Positions 10,436 through 22,090 of a DNA stretch of 64,000 bases are shown piece by piece; the stretch's first letter is position 1, and the number at the start of each line of letters is the position of its first letter. The DNA is from an uncultured Clostridia bacterium (GTDB lineage: Bacteria > Bacillota > Clostridia > UBA1381). The notes beneath the pieces are model-generated. The model searched no databases. It saw nothing but the letters and a program-made list of their open reading frames with translations, and was not told the DNA's origin. A program made the position numbers and the translations under genes. The stretch lies in NCBI GenBank assembly GCA_947585795.1, contig CANPXG010000001.1:1-64000 (forward strand). Direction: 5' to 3'.

Positions 10436-11533
10436 GTGAAGGGGATATATATTCACGTGCCGTTCTGCGCGCGTAAATGCAAGTACTGCGATTTCGCGTC
10501 GTACGCGGGTAAAATGCACCTTATAGGCGCGTACATGGTCGCTTTGGAGGCGGAGGCTCGGTCATATCGTGGCGAGAGCGCGGACACCGTTTTTGTGGGC
10601 GGCGGTACGCCGTCGCTGCTCAGCGCGGAGGAAATAGAGCGTCTTTGCGGGATGTGCTTTGAAAATTTTAATATCGCGGACGGGTACGAGTTTACGATGG
10701 AAATAAATCCCGGCACAGTCGATGAGGATAAGATCCGCGCCATGCTTTTGGGCGGAGTAAACCGCGTAAGCGTCGGCGTGCAGTCGTTTTGTGACGCGGA
10801 GCTTGAGGCGATAGGCAGGATACACGACGCGAAAACGGCGTATGATACCGTTTGCGCGCTCGGTAAAAACGGATTTACAAACATAAATATAGATCTTATG
10901 ACGGCGCTGCCGTCGCAAAGTATGGAAAGCCTTAAGGAAACGCTTAATACAGCCGTAAGTCTGCCCGTGACGCATATAAGCGCGTACAGTCTTATTGTCG
11001 AGGACGGTACGGAGCTGGAAAGAGAATACTCGTCGGGTAAGATAGTATTGCCCGATGATGAGGTGGATAGGGAAATGTACGCGTACACCGTGGATTTTTT
11101 GGCGAAGCATGGTTTTTCGCGGTATGAAATATCGAATTTCGCGCGGAAGGGCTACAAGTGCGCTCATAACGTAAAATACTGGACGGGTGAGGAGTATATA
11201 GGTCTTGGCGCGGCGGCTCATTCCTATGACGGGAGTACGCGGTACTGTAACTCAAGCGGTGTCGAGGAGTATATATCGCGTAATAAAAAAGAGGCGGTGC
11301 GCCTCAGTGAACAAGACAAAATATCGGAATTTATGATAACGGGGCTGAGAATGGAAAAGGGTGTAAGCGCGGACGTGTTTGAGGCGCGTTTCGGTAAAAG
11401 TATAGACGATGTTTTCGGCGGCGCACTGAAAAAATTTGCCGCGATGGATTTGATAAAATATAAAGACGGTTTTTATTCATTAACGCCGCGCGGGATAGAC
11501 GTGTCAAATTCCGTGCTGTGTGAGTTTGTGTAG
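10436..11533 (+). CDS. hemW: HemW-like radical SAM protein (coproporphyrinogen III oxidase family)
   Basis: IYIHVPFCARKCKYCDFAS radical SAM motif, FVGGGTPSLL, SLKETLNTAVSLPVTHISAYSLIVEDGTEL. Confidence 0.93.
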   Translation: MKGIYIHVPFCARKCKYCDFASYAGKMHLIGAYMVALEAEARSYRGESADTVFVGGGTPSLLSAEEIERLCGMCFENFNIADGYEFTMEINPGTVDEDKIRAMLLGGVNRVSVGVQSFCDAELEAIGRIHDAKTAYDTVCALGKNGFTNINIDLMTALPSQSMESLKETLNTAVSLPVTHISAYSLIVEDGTELEREYSSGKIVLPDDEVDREMYAYTVDFLAKHGFSRYEISNFARKGYKCAHNVKYWTGEEYIGLGAAAHSYDGSTRYCNSSGVEEYISRNKKEAVRLSEQDKISEFMITGLRMEKGVSADVFEARFGKSIDDVFGGALKKFAAMDLIKYKDGFYSLTPRGIDVSNSVLCEFV

Positions 11534-11537
11534 AATT

Positions 11538-12776
11538 TTAAACGGCGGAATATTTTTTTGTGATCTCCGTCATGTTTTCGTGGAAATTTTGTGAAAGCTT
11601 TTCGTATACCTTGACGCAGTAGCGCTCGTTTTTGAGTATTTTGTTTTTTTGAATGTCTATTATTTGCAGTGCGCGTTCAAAGCCGCTGAAATACTTGCTC
11701 ATATCGTCAAGCATACCGGTTGCGGCGTCAATGGCGCTGTAACCGTTTATTTTTATTTCAGACAATTCGTAACGTGCAGCCGACTTGTAATTGTCTATCG
11801 CCGCCTTTTGAAGGTCGGGCGTGAATTCAAAGTCGGGCAGGAGCAGCAGGTAAATCAAAAAGTAGTGCGCGAACTCCAGATCCTCGCGGAATATACCGAC
11901 GGGTGAAAGTGGGTTCACGTCGAACATACGCAGCTCGATGTGGTTTACGCCGTGGCGTATAAGAGCGTTTAAGTCGCTGCCGGTGTGCGGTTTAAGGCGT
12001 ACCGGTAGATAAAGCTCGCCGGCGTTCAGGAGCATGCCGCTGCCGACGTAGCGGTTCACGGAGGCTATATAGGCGCTTAGATCCGTGTACTCGAGTATGG
12101 GTACGAATTTGTTCCAGTACCCTCTATCGCCGGCGCGCATTGACGAATACCCGTCGAAGGCGCTGCCGGATAAACCGTCGCCGTCGAGTGACGCGTCGTA
12201 CACGGGACTTGACGCGGTGAGGAGAACGAGGAGCCAAGCGTATCTGAAAACTTGCTTCGATAAACGGAAATAAAGCGCGTTTTTAAATGCTTTGTAGCTG
12301 TTTTCGCCGTCGTAAAGCGACGATATAAGCTTCTCGGAGAACGAAAAATTGAGGTGTATTCCGCAGTAGAGCATAAGTCTTTTTCCGTAACGACCGGCGA
12401 GATCGACGCGGTAATCGCGTTTGTACGCTTTGTCGCCGAGAAAATTTGCAATCACGATCTCGTCCTCGCCGCTTATGTGCGGAGGGTTGCTCGACATCCA
12501 TAAATATTCACCCGAAGTCAAAAGAGCCCTCTTAACGCGTCTGTCAGTTTCCGACAGACACGCCATGAGGCTGTCCGTGTCGGGACATACGGGAGTGATA
12601 AGCTCAAGCTGATTTTCACAGAAGTCGCGGTCAAGGCAGTCGTTGTCAACGAACGGGTGGGGAGTGGGCGCGAGAAAACCGTCCGACGTGACGCGAAGAG
12701 TTTCGCGCTCCAAGCCGAAGCTTCCGTCAAACATATGCTTTTCAAATATTTCACCGCCGGCTGTGCCTTGCTTCAT
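11538..12776 (-). CDS. Glutamate--cysteine ligase-like protein (GshA-type, no GshB domain)
   Basis: FGLERETLRVTSDGFLAPTPHPF, ENQLELITPV, LWMSSNPP, GIHLNFSF; ends without ATP-grasp GshB half. Confidence 0.8.
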   Translation of the reverse strand: MKQGTAGGEIFEKHMFDGSFGLERETLRVTSDGFLAPTPHPFVDNDCLDRDFCENQLELITPVCPDTDSLMACLSETDRRVKRALLTSGEYLWMSSNPPHISGEDEIVIANFLGDKAYKRDYRVDLAGRYGKRLMLYCGIHLNFSFSEKLISSLYDGENSYKAFKNALYFRLSKQVFRYAWLLVLLTASSPVYDASLDGDGLSGSAFDGYSSMRAGDRGYWNKFVPILEYTDLSAYIASVNRYVGSGMLLNAGELYLPVRLKPHTGSDLNALIRHGVNHIELRMFDVNPLSPVGIFREDLEFAHYFLIYLLLLPDFEFTPDLQKAAIDNYKSAARYELSEIKINGYSAIDAATGMLDDMSKYFSGFERALQIIDIQKNKILKNERYCVKVYEKLSQNFHENMTEITKKYSAV

Positions 12777-12995
12777 TTGTATTCAAATCCTTTCCGCGCG
12801 CAAACCCTTGCGTAAAAGTTACCGCCGCATAATTCCTATTGGATAATATACCCTTATTGCGCCGAAATGTCAATATAAAAGCGCTTATTTCCCCGTGAAA
12901 ACGGTGAAAAAAGACGGTAAAAACCGAAAACAAATACGCTTTTCGGTGTTTATTATGAAATTTGTTAATAATTTATGAAAATTTGTATTAACTCC

Positions 12996-13024
12996 TTGAC
13001 AATTAAGTATAATAGTGGTATCTT
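12996..13024 (+). promoter_or_regulatory. Sigma-A-type promoter TTGACA-N17-TATCTT upstream of hrcA
   Basis: Immediately upstream of the CIRCE element. Confidence 0.65.
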
Positions 13025-13031
13025 ATACTTG

Positions 13032-13058
13032 TTAGCACTCGATTAACGTGAGTGCTAA
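13032..13058. promoter_or_regulatory. CIRCE operator (HrcA binding site)
   Basis: Perfect TTAGCACTC-N9-GAGTGCTAA. Confidence 0.97.
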
Positions 13059-13077
13059 CAAAACGCGAAGGAGAGGG

Positions 13078-14124
13078 ATGATCGCCGTGGATTTGAGCGA
13101 CAGAAAAAGAAAGATCCTTCAGGCAATCATTGACGAATACATCTGGACAGCGGAGCCTGTTGGTTCAAGGGCAATATCCAAGAAGGAAAATCTCGGACTT
13201 TCAAGCGCCACCATCCGCAACGAAATGGCGGATTTGGAGGAGATGGGCTACCTTGTGCAGCCCCACACGTCCGCGGGACGCGTCCCGTCCGACGCGGGCT
13301 ACAGATTTTACGTAAATTCGCTTATGCAGAATTACAAAATAGGTATGGAGGCTGTGACGCAGCTTCGCGAGCTTCTTGAGGCTCGGGTGAGCCAGCTTGA
13401 AAAGCTTATAAAGTACGCGGCGGCTATCGCCTCAAGCCTTACCGATTACGCGGCGGTAGCGACCGCGCCGAAGGAAAGCAACTCGCACATAAGAAAAATC
13501 GACCTCGTGCCTGTAGCGAGCCATACGGTGATGCTGATAGTCGTAACGCGCGACGTGCAAAGCCGCGCGATAAACGCGGATATTGACGGTGAAAGCTGTG
13601 AAAAATTGTCGAAGCTTTTAAACGCGAAGCTTGCGGGACTTAAGGCGGACGATATAGACTTTGAAAAGATACAAAAGATACAGCGGGAAACGGAAAACAA
13701 GCTCTCAATAAATCCCAAGGTGCTTATAGACATACTTCATTTCGTGTACGATACAATAACCGCCGACACGGAAACGGAGATATACGTAAACAACGCAAAG
13801 TCGATACTCCGCTATCCGGAGTACAGCAACGTTGAGAAGGCTGAAAAGATACTGTCGTTTTTGGAGGACAAGGAAAACCTGAAAAAACTCGTCGAAACGG
13901 ACGGCAACGACGGCATAGAAGCCAAAATAGGCAAGGAAAATGATTTTGAAATACTTCAGGACTGCTCGCTTGTAAGCGTAAATTATTCGCTGGGCGACAA
14001 GACGTCGGGCAAGCTCGCCGTCATAGGACCGAAGCGCATGAACTACGCGAAGGTTTTCGCAAGTCTTGACCTTATTTCAAATGAAATAGATAAAATACTC
14101 GGTTACTATATGAATGACGGCTGA
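13078..14124 (+). CDS. hrcA: Heat-inducible transcription repressor HrcA
   Basis: LSDRKRKILQAIIDEYIWTAEPVGSRAIS...SSATIRNEMADLEEMGYLVQPHTSAGRVPSDAGYRFYV; start placed at ATG behind GAAGGAG rather than inside CIRCE. Confidence 0.95.
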   Translation: MIAVDLSDRKRKILQAIIDEYIWTAEPVGSRAISKKENLGLSSATIRNEMADLEEMGYLVQPHTSAGRVPSDAGYRFYVNSLMQNYKIGMEAVTQLRELLEARVSQLEKLIKYAAAIASSLTDYAAVATAPKESNSHIRKIDLVPVASHTVMLIVVTRDVQSRAINADIDGESCEKLSKLLNAKLAGLKADDIDFEKIQKIQRETENKLSINPKVLIDILHFVYDTITADTETEIYVNNAKSILRYPEYSNVEKAEKILSFLEDKENLKKLVETDGNDGIEAKIGKENDFEILQDCSLVSVNYSLGDKTSGKLAVIGPKRMNYAKVFASLDLISNEIDKILGYYMNDG

Positions 14125-14140
14125 GGAAAGGGGTAATCTG

Positions 14141-14674
14141 ATGGAAATTAATGAAGAAAAAAATACCGTGGAAGAGGAAACCGCCGCGGAGGAAACACAG
14201 CAGCAGACCGACACGGAGGAAAAGTCAAACGAGGAGGTACTTGAGGAAAAGCTTAAGGAACAGACGGATAAATACGTTCGTCTTTACGCGGAGTTTGACA
14301 ACTTCCAAAAACGCACGCAGCGCGAAAAGGATATGCGCTACGGCGACGCGGTAATAGACGCGGCGGCGGCGATACTTCCGATAGGCGACAACTTGGAGAG
14401 GGCGCTTAAAATCGAAGTGGAGTCCGAGGACGCGGTAAAGCTCAAGGAGGGCGTTGAAATGGTTTTAAAACAGTTCGCCGACACGCTTGAAAAGCTTGGC
14501 GTAACGCCGATAAAAGCCGAAGGCGAACAGTTTGATCCGAACCTTCATAACGCCGTGATGCACATTGAGGACGACACAATAGACGATAACACCGTTGTTG
14601 AGGAGCTTATGAAGGGCTACATATACAAGGACAACCGCGTTGTTCGTCACAGTATGGTAAAGGTAGCAAATTAA
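14141..14674 (+). CDS. grpE: Nucleotide exchange factor GrpE
   Basis: RLYAEFDNFQKRTQREK, LPIGDNLERAL, GVEMVLKQFADTLEKLGV, FDPNLHNAV. Confidence 0.95.
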   Translation: MEINEEKNTVEEETAAEETQQQTDTEEKSNEEVLEEKLKEQTDKYVRLYAEFDNFQKRTQREKDMRYGDAVIDAAAAILPIGDNLERALKIEVESEDAVKLKEGVEMVLKQFADTLEKLGVTPIKAEGEQFDPNLHNAVMHIEDDTIDDNTVVEELMKGYIYKDNRVVRHSMVKVAN

Positions 14675-14681
14675 ATTTTGA

Positions 14682-16538
<1,857 letters not shown>

Positions 16539-16545
16539 AAAGCGC

Positions 16546-16568
16546 GGGGCTGTCATAGTGGCAGCCCC
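16546..16568 (+). terminator. Hairpin GGGGCTG...CAGCCCC after dnaK
   Basis: 7-bp GC-rich stem, weak U-run. Confidence 0.45.
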
Positions 16569-16594
16569 TGTTTCGCACACAAACAAAATACCTC

Positions 16595-16623
16595 TTTACA
16601 AACCAAAGCAAATTTAGTATAAT
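16595..16623 (+). promoter_or_regulatory. Sigma-A-type promoter TTTACA-N17-TATAAT upstream of dnaJ
   Basis: Consensus -10 and 17-nt spacer. Confidence 0.65.
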
Positions 16624-16638
16624 ACCCATATTAGGCAG

Positions 16639-17763
16639 GTGAAAAAATTGGCTGAAAAAAGAGATTATTATGAGGTCTTGGGCGTAGAAAAAGGCGCGTC
16701 GGACGAGGAAATAAAGAAAGCGTTCCGTAAACAGAGCAAGAAGTACCACCCCGACCTTCACCCCGGCGACAAGGACGCGGAGGAGAAGTTTAAGGAGGTA
16801 AACGAGGCGTATCAGGTACTGTCCGATCCCGAAAAGAAATCGAATTATGACCGTTTCGGTCACGCGGGCGTGGATCCCAACTTCGGTGCGGGCGGAGGCT
16901 TTAACGGAGCCGGCTTCGACTTCGGCGACATATTTGATATGTTCGGCGGCTTCGGCGGTTTCGGCGGCGGACGCAGGAACGGACCGAAACGCGGCGCGGA
17001 TATACGTCAGACCGTTGACGTGAACTTCGAGGAAGCGGCGTTCGGCTGTAAACGTAAGCTCAATATTTTGACACAGGAAAAATGTGAAACGTGCGGCGGT
17101 ACGGGCGCGAAAAAGGGTACGACCGTTGAAACGTGCCGAAACTGCCGAGGTACGGGACGCGTACAGACGCAGCAGCGCACGATTTTGGGTTACATGACGA
17201 CGGAAACGGTGTGCCCGCAGTGCAGAGGCGAAGGTAAAATTATAAAAGAGCCGTGCCGTGACTGCCGTGGTACGGGCAGCGTGAGGAAGAATAAAACCGT
17301 TGAGGTCCAAATTCCCGCGGGAATCGACAACGGTCAGACGATACAGCTTTCCGGTAAAGGTGAGGCGGGCGCGAAGGGCGGTCCCAGCGGCGATTTGCTT
17401 ATAACCGTAAGAGTTCGTCCGCACGAGGTATTTCGCCGTGAAGGAAACAATGTACTTATAGATATGCCGATAACGTTTGTTCAGGCGGCATTGGGTGCCA
17501 CGCTCAAGGTACCGACTCTCGACGGTCCCGTGGAGCTTACCATCCCCGAGGGTACGCAGACATCGTCGCGTTTTCGTATGAAGGGAAAAGGTATTCCGTA
17601 TATAAGGAGCAAATCGAGAGGCGACCAATATGTGACGGTAAATGTCGAAGTTCCGAGGAATTTGACCGCGAAGCAGAAGGAAATTTTGCGTGACTTTGAC
17701 GAGGATAATAATTATAAACAGAAGAAAAGCTTCTACGATAAAATGAAGGATTTTCTTAAATAA
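16639..17763 (+). CDS. dnaJ: Chaperone DnaJ (Hsp40)
   Basis: J domain with HPD, G/F region, four CxxCxGxG repeats. Confidence 0.97.
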   Translation: MKKLAEKRDYYEVLGVEKGASDEEIKKAFRKQSKKYHPDLHPGDKDAEEKFKEVNEAYQVLSDPEKKSNYDRFGHAGVDPNFGAGGGFNGAGFDFGDIFDMFGGFGGFGGGRRNGPKRGADIRQTVDVNFEEAAFGCKRKLNILTQEKCETCGGTGAKKGTTVETCRNCRGTGRVQTQQRTILGYMTTETVCPQCRGEGKIIKEPCRDCRGTGSVRKNKTVEVQIPAGIDNGQTIQLSGKGEAGAKGGPSGDLLITVRVRPHEVFRREGNNVLIDMPITFVQAALGATLKVPTLDGPVELTIPEGTQTSSRFRMKGKGIPYIRSKSRGDQYVTVNVEVPRNLTAKQKEILRDFDEDNNYKQKKSFYDKMKDFLK

Positions 17764-17783
17764 ACAAAAACGGGAGGAAAACA

Positions 17784-19082
17784 ATGACACCGAATATTTA
17801 TAAATTGTCCGAAATGACAAAGGAGCAGTACGACTTCATAATGAAACGCGCCGAGCTCGACATAACGGAGCAGATGAAGGTCGCGAAGGAGGTTTCCGAC
17901 GACATCAAAAATCGTGGCGATGCGGCAGTGCTCGAATACACCGCGAAGTTTGACCGCGTTCAGCTTACGGCGGATCAGATGAAGGTAAAGCCCGAGGAAA
18001 TCGAAGCCGGCTACAACCGTCTTGACAGGGAAACGCGCGAGGCTATAGAGTACGCGTACAAGAATATTTACGATTTCCACGAGAAGCAGCTGCCCGAGGA
18101 AATGTGGTTCACGATGGTGGACGACGGTCTTATGGTCGGCGAGAAAACAACGCCAATAGTCGATGTGTGCCTGTACGTGCCGCACGGCAAGGGCAGTTTT
18201 CCGTCGGTACTGTGTATGCTCGGTATTCCGGCGGTCGTTGCGAAGGTGCCGAAAATCGTAGTTGTAACGCCCCCGAACGAAAAGGGCGAGGTTGACGACG
18301 CGATACTCGCGGCTGCGAAAATCATAGGTATCACGGAAATATATAAGGTAGGCGGCATACAGGCGATAGCGGCTGTCGCGTATGGAACGGAAACGATCCC
18401 GAAGTGCCACAAGGTCATAGGTCCCGGCAACAGCTACGCGACTGCGGCAAAGCGCGTTCTCGCCAGTCAGATCGACGCGGGACTTCCGGCAGGTCCGAGC
18501 GAGATAATCGTTCTCGCCGACGAAAAAGCCGATCCCGAAAAGGTCGCGCTCGACTGGATGATAGAGGCGGAACACGGCCCCGACAGCGCGGCGCTCCTTG
18601 TTACACATTCGAAGAAATTAGTTGACGCGGTTATCCCGATCGTGAACCGTCAGCTTGAAAAAATATCGCCCAAGCGCAAGGAATTTATCGAAACGAACCT
18701 CACCACCTACGGCGGCGTGATTTTAACAAATTCGCTCGACGAGTCTATCGCGTTCGTAAACGACTACGCGCCGGAGCATATGGAGGTAATGACTGAAAAG
18801 CCGTTCGACACGCTCCCGAAAATCAAAAATGCGGGCGAGATACTTCTTGGCGACTACACGCCGGTCACGCTCTGCAACTTTGTTTTGGGACCGAACGCGA
18901 TACTTCCGACGGGCGGCTTTGCGAAAACATACTCGTCGGTAAGCGTGCAGGATTTCTTAAAGCGTTCGTCTGTAGGTTACGCGTCGAAGGACGGATTTGA
19001 AAAGGTACGGGACTACGCGTACAGATTTGCGAAGGTAGAGGGATTTGATACGCACGGCTTAGCCGTAAAGGAAAGGAAATAA
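17784..19082 (+). CDS. hisD: Histidinol dehydrogenase
   Basis: YVPHGKGSFPSVLCMLGIPAVVAKVP, GPGNSYATAAKR, GPSEIIVLADE. Confidence 0.95.
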   Translation: MTPNIYKLSEMTKEQYDFIMKRAELDITEQMKVAKEVSDDIKNRGDAAVLEYTAKFDRVQLTADQMKVKPEEIEAGYNRLDRETREAIEYAYKNIYDFHEKQLPEEMWFTMVDDGLMVGEKTTPIVDVCLYVPHGKGSFPSVLCMLGIPAVVAKVPKIVVVTPPNEKGEVDDAILAAAKIIGITEIYKVGGIQAIAAVAYGTETIPKCHKVIGPGNSYATAAKRVLASQIDAGLPAGPSEIIVLADEKADPEKVALDWMIEAEHGPDSAALLVTHSKKLVDAVIPIVNRQLEKISPKRKEFIETNLTTYGGVILTNSLDESIAFVNDYAPEHMEVMTEKPFDTLPKIKNAGEILLGDYTPVTLCNFVLGPNAILPTGGFAKTYSSVSVQDFLKRSSVGYASKDGFEKVRDYAYRFAKVEGFDTHGLAVKERK

Positions 19083-19084
19083 TC

Positions 19085-19702
19085 ATGGAAAAGGTACAGG
19101 TTACGCGCAAAACCACGGAATCGGAAATGAAGGTCGTGTTCGACTTTTCGCCGATCAAACCCGACTACAGAAAGAATATAAAAACACCGCTGCCGTTTCT
19201 CAATCACATGATCGAGCATATCGCGTGGCGCGGCGGATTTAATATCGAAACCGACATAAAGCTTGACGAGTTTACGCTTACGCACGTCATATGCGAGGAT
19301 CTCGGTATGGCTATGGGCAAGGCAGCGCGCGAGTACGTGCAAAAAACCGACGGCGCGGCGGGTTTCGGCGACGCGGTCGGCATTATCGACGAGGCGAAAG
19401 CTGAGTGCGCCGTGAGCTTTGAGGACAGGGCGTACATAGACATCGACTACCACGGCAACACACCGGCGGCAAAGGTCGAGGGTATGGACAGCGAGGATTT
19501 GGAAACGTTTCTCGAGGGCTTTGTTCAGGGCGCGATGTGTACGCTGCATATAGATTTGCAGAAGGGTCACAACGGACACCACATCTGGGAAGCGATTTAT
19601 AGAAGCGTCGGCTCTGCTTTAAACCGCGCGTTCGCGGTAAGCGAGGCGCGCAAGGGCATGACAAGCGGTGTCGCGGGCAAGATCGAGTGGGAAATTGAGT
19701 AA
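19085..19702 (+). CDS. hisB: Imidazoleglycerol-phosphate dehydratase
   Basis: FLNHMIEHIAWRGGF, EDLGMAMGKA, LQKGHNGHHIWEAIYRSVGSALNRA. Confidence 0.95.
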   Translation: MEKVQVTRKTTESEMKVVFDFSPIKPDYRKNIKTPLPFLNHMIEHIAWRGGFNIETDIKLDEFTLTHVICEDLGMAMGKAAREYVQKTDGAAGFGDAVGIIDEAKAECAVSFEDRAYIDIDYHGNTPAAKVEGMDSEDLETFLEGFVQGAMCTLHIDLQKGHNGHHIWEAIYRSVGSALNRAFAVSEARKGMTSGVAGKIEWEIE

Positions 19703-19709
19703 ATTATGA

Positions 19710-20110
19710 TGGGCGTGCGCGTCTTTGCTACGGCGTTTGTTCGCAAGCGAACACGCCTACAACACGCAAAGCGTGTTGTTCACCGCACGCCTCATCCCCG
19801 ACATGCTGACGGCAACGTTATCATCATTTTCAGGTTGTTCAAACCGGTAAACGGCGGGGTGAGGCACCCCGCCCAACAATGCCTGTTTTGTGATACACCG
19901 ATGTCAACATGAATGTGTAGGGGCGGATATTATCCGCCCGCGGGCGGCGAATCGCCGCCCCTACGAAAACGGGCTGTCGAGGTGAACGACGCTTTAGCGT
20001 CGTAGGCATAGAGCTATGCTCGTATGCCGTAGCAAAGGCGCCAGCCCCTACGGCACACTATTTACAAATAACGGATGTAGGGGACGGCGCCCACGACGTC
20101 CCGCACCTAT
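19710..20110. repeat. Palindrome-dense intergenic repeat block
   Basis: Several short inverted repeats: gttcgc-aa-gcgaac, aacacgc-aaa-gcgtgtt, cgacgct-tta-gcgtcg, gagctatgctc; includes a TGTAGGGGCGG...CCGCCCCTACG element. Confidence 0.75.
19916..19965. repeat. TGTAGGGGCGG-type palindromic element with two inner hairpins
   Basis: tgtaggggcggatattatccgcccgcgggcggcgaatcgccgcccctacg. Confidence 0.75.
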
Positions 20111-20119
20111 ATAAACCAA

Positions 20120-20138
20120 AGGGACACAATGTGTCCCT
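20120..20138 (+). terminator. Palindrome AGGGACACAATGTGTCCCT followed by GTTTT, just upstream of the fumarase beta RBS
   Basis: Perfect 9-bp arms; U-run short. Confidence 0.45.
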
Positions 20139-20159
20139 GTTTTAACAGGAGGCAAAACG

Positions 20160-20711
20160 ATGGATAAAAAAATCACCACGCCGTTTACCAAGGACAAGAT
20201 CCGCGACTTAAAAGCGGGGGACAGCGTTCTGATAACCGGCGTCATATACACCGCCCGTGACGCGGCGCACGAGCGCATGGCGGCAAACTTCAAAAAAGAC
20301 GGCACATTCCCGATAGACCTTACCGACAGCGCGATCTATTACGCCGGACCGTGTCCCGCGAAACCGGGCGAGGTCATCGGCTCATGCGGTCCCACTACGG
20401 CGGGCAGAATGGACGCATACACGCCGCTTTTGCTCGACCACGGACTTGGATGCATGATAGGCAAGGGCGCGCGAAATAAGGACGTTGTGGACGCGATGAA
20501 GCGCAACACCGCCGTATACCTCGGCGCGATCGGCGGCGCGGGCGCTCTTATCGCGGAGTGCATAAAGGAAGCCGAAGTGATCGCCTACGACGACCTCGGC
20601 ACGGAAGCGATACGCAAACTTGTCGTGGAGGACTTTCCCGCCGTGGTGCTTATCGACTGCAACGGTAACGACCTCTACGAATCGGGACAGGCAAAATACA
20701 GGGAAATTTAA
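20160..20711 (+). CDS. Fe-S hydro-lyase, fumarate/tartrate dehydratase beta subunit
   Basis: ITTPFTKDKIRDLKAGDSVLITGVIYTARDAAHERM, IYYAGPCPAKPGEVIGSCGPTTAGRMD, GKGARNKDVVDAMKR. Confidence 0.92.
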   Translation: MDKKITTPFTKDKIRDLKAGDSVLITGVIYTARDAAHERMAANFKKDGTFPIDLTDSAIYYAGPCPAKPGEVIGSCGPTTAGRMDAYTPLLLDHGLGCMIGKGARNKDVVDAMKRNTAVYLGAIGGAGALIAECIKEAEVIAYDDLGTEAIRKLVVEDFPAVVLIDCNGNDLYESGQAKYREI

Positions 20712-20713
20712 AA

Positions 20714-22057
20714 ATGAGCACACCGCAAAATTCATTATCTATGGAGATCTCGTTTCGCACACTTATAAAATTCACGATACCCACGATAATAATGATGATC
20801 TTCACTTCGATGTATACTATCGTGGACGGAATTTTCGTGTCGCGGCTCGTGAACACCGACGCGCTTTCGGCGGTAAATATCGTGTTCCCGATTTTGGGAC
20901 TCGCCACCGGAACGGGCACGATGTTCGGCACGGGCATGTCGGCTGTCGTTTCGATTAAAAACGGCGCGGGCAGGAACATTGAGGCAAATCGGGATTTTAC
21001 GTATATTTACATAGTTTTAGCCGCACTCGCCGTAGTGTCGATGGCGTTGGTTTTTGCGTTCATAAAACCGATAATTATTTTCCTCGGTGCGAACGCGGCG
21101 ATTTACGATTACTGCTACGATTACGCGTTCGTATCGGCGTTTTTCATACCGTTTTCGATAATGCAGATGTACGTCCACGGCGCGATTTTAGCCGACGGCA
21201 AGCCGAAACTGATGCTCGTGCTGTCGCTCACGGGCGGCATAGCGAACATAGTCCTCGACTACGTGTTCATAAAGCCGTGCGGCATGGGAATATCGGGCGC
21301 GGCTTTGGCTACGGGTATCGGATATACGATACAGACGGTAGTCGGCACGATTTACTTCGCGCGCAACAAAAACGGGCTGGTACATTTCGTAAAACCGCGC
21401 CGCGACAGACGCGCGCTTATATCGACCGTCACCAACGGCTCGTCGGAAATGGTAAACAACCTCGCGATGAGTGTTACGACGCTTCTGTTTAACCTCGCGA
21501 TGATGCGTTTCGCGGGACAGGACGGAGTCGCTGCGATCACGATAGTGCTGTATATCGACTTTTTCCTCGTCGCCGTGAGCATAGGCTACTCGATGGGCGT
21601 TGCGCCCGTGATAAGCTATGACTACGGCGCGGAGGAGAGGGAAAAGCTTGGTAAAATTTTCAGGATAAGTATACTTTTTCTCGGACTTTTCTCCATAGCC
21701 GTGACGGCGCTGACCGTGATTTTCCGCGCGCCGCTTGTGCTTACGTTCGCGAAGTCGGGCACGGAGGTATTTGAGATAGCGAAGCGCGGAATGCTGCTGT
21801 TCGCGTCGGGGTATCTGTTCAAGGGCTATAACATATTCGCCTCGTCCCTTTTTACCGCGTACTCAAACGGCAAGGTTTCGGCGATGATTTCGTTTATCCG
21901 CACGCTCGGACTTACGTCGCTGTTTATAATCGGTTTCGCGGCACTCTTCGGCGTGGACGGAATATGGTTCGCCGTACCGGCGGCGGAATTTCTGACGCTC
22001 ATCTTGGCGGCGCATTACATTTGGAAATATAAAGACACGTATTACCTCCTACGGTAA
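20714..22057 (+). CDS. MATE-family efflux transporter
   Basis: 12-TM pattern; PTIIMMIFTSMYTIVDGIFVSRLVNTDALSAVNIVFPI. Confidence 0.92.
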   Translation: MSTPQNSLSMEISFRTLIKFTIPTIIMMIFTSMYTIVDGIFVSRLVNTDALSAVNIVFPILGLATGTGTMFGTGMSAVVSIKNGAGRNIEANRDFTYIYIVLAALAVVSMALVFAFIKPIIIFLGANAAIYDYCYDYAFVSAFFIPFSIMQMYVHGAILADGKPKLMLVLSLTGGIANIVLDYVFIKPCGMGISGAALATGIGYTIQTVVGTIYFARNKNGLVHFVKPRRDRRALISTVTNGSSEMVNNLAMSVTTLLFNLAMMRFAGQDGVAAITIVLYIDFFLVAVSIGYSMGVAPVISYDYGAEEREKLGKIFRISILFLGLFSIAVTALTVIFRAPLVLTFAKSGTEVFEIAKRGMLLFASGYLFKGYNIFASSLFTAYSNGKVSAMISFIRTLGLTSLFIIGFAALFGVDGIWFAVPAAEFLTLILAAHYIWKYKDTYYLLR

Positions 22058-22059
22058 CA

Positions 22060-22090
22060 AAAAACGCTCAGATAAGGTCTGAGCGTTTTT
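22060..22090. terminator. Bidirectional-looking intrinsic terminator after MATE gene
   Basis: aaaaacgctcaga-taagg-tctgagcgttttt. Confidence 0.85.

Noticed and set aside
13048-13077. Longer hrcA N-terminus starting inside CIRCE
   Set aside because: ATG at 13078 has a good RBS; a start at 13048 would lie within the operator.
19706-19912. 68-aa ORF after hisB
   Set aside because: Spans palindromic repeats; translation shows no domain.
19703-20158. Possible CRISPR array
   Set aside because: Repeats are short palindromes of differing sequence, with no constant repeat plus unique spacers and no cas genes.
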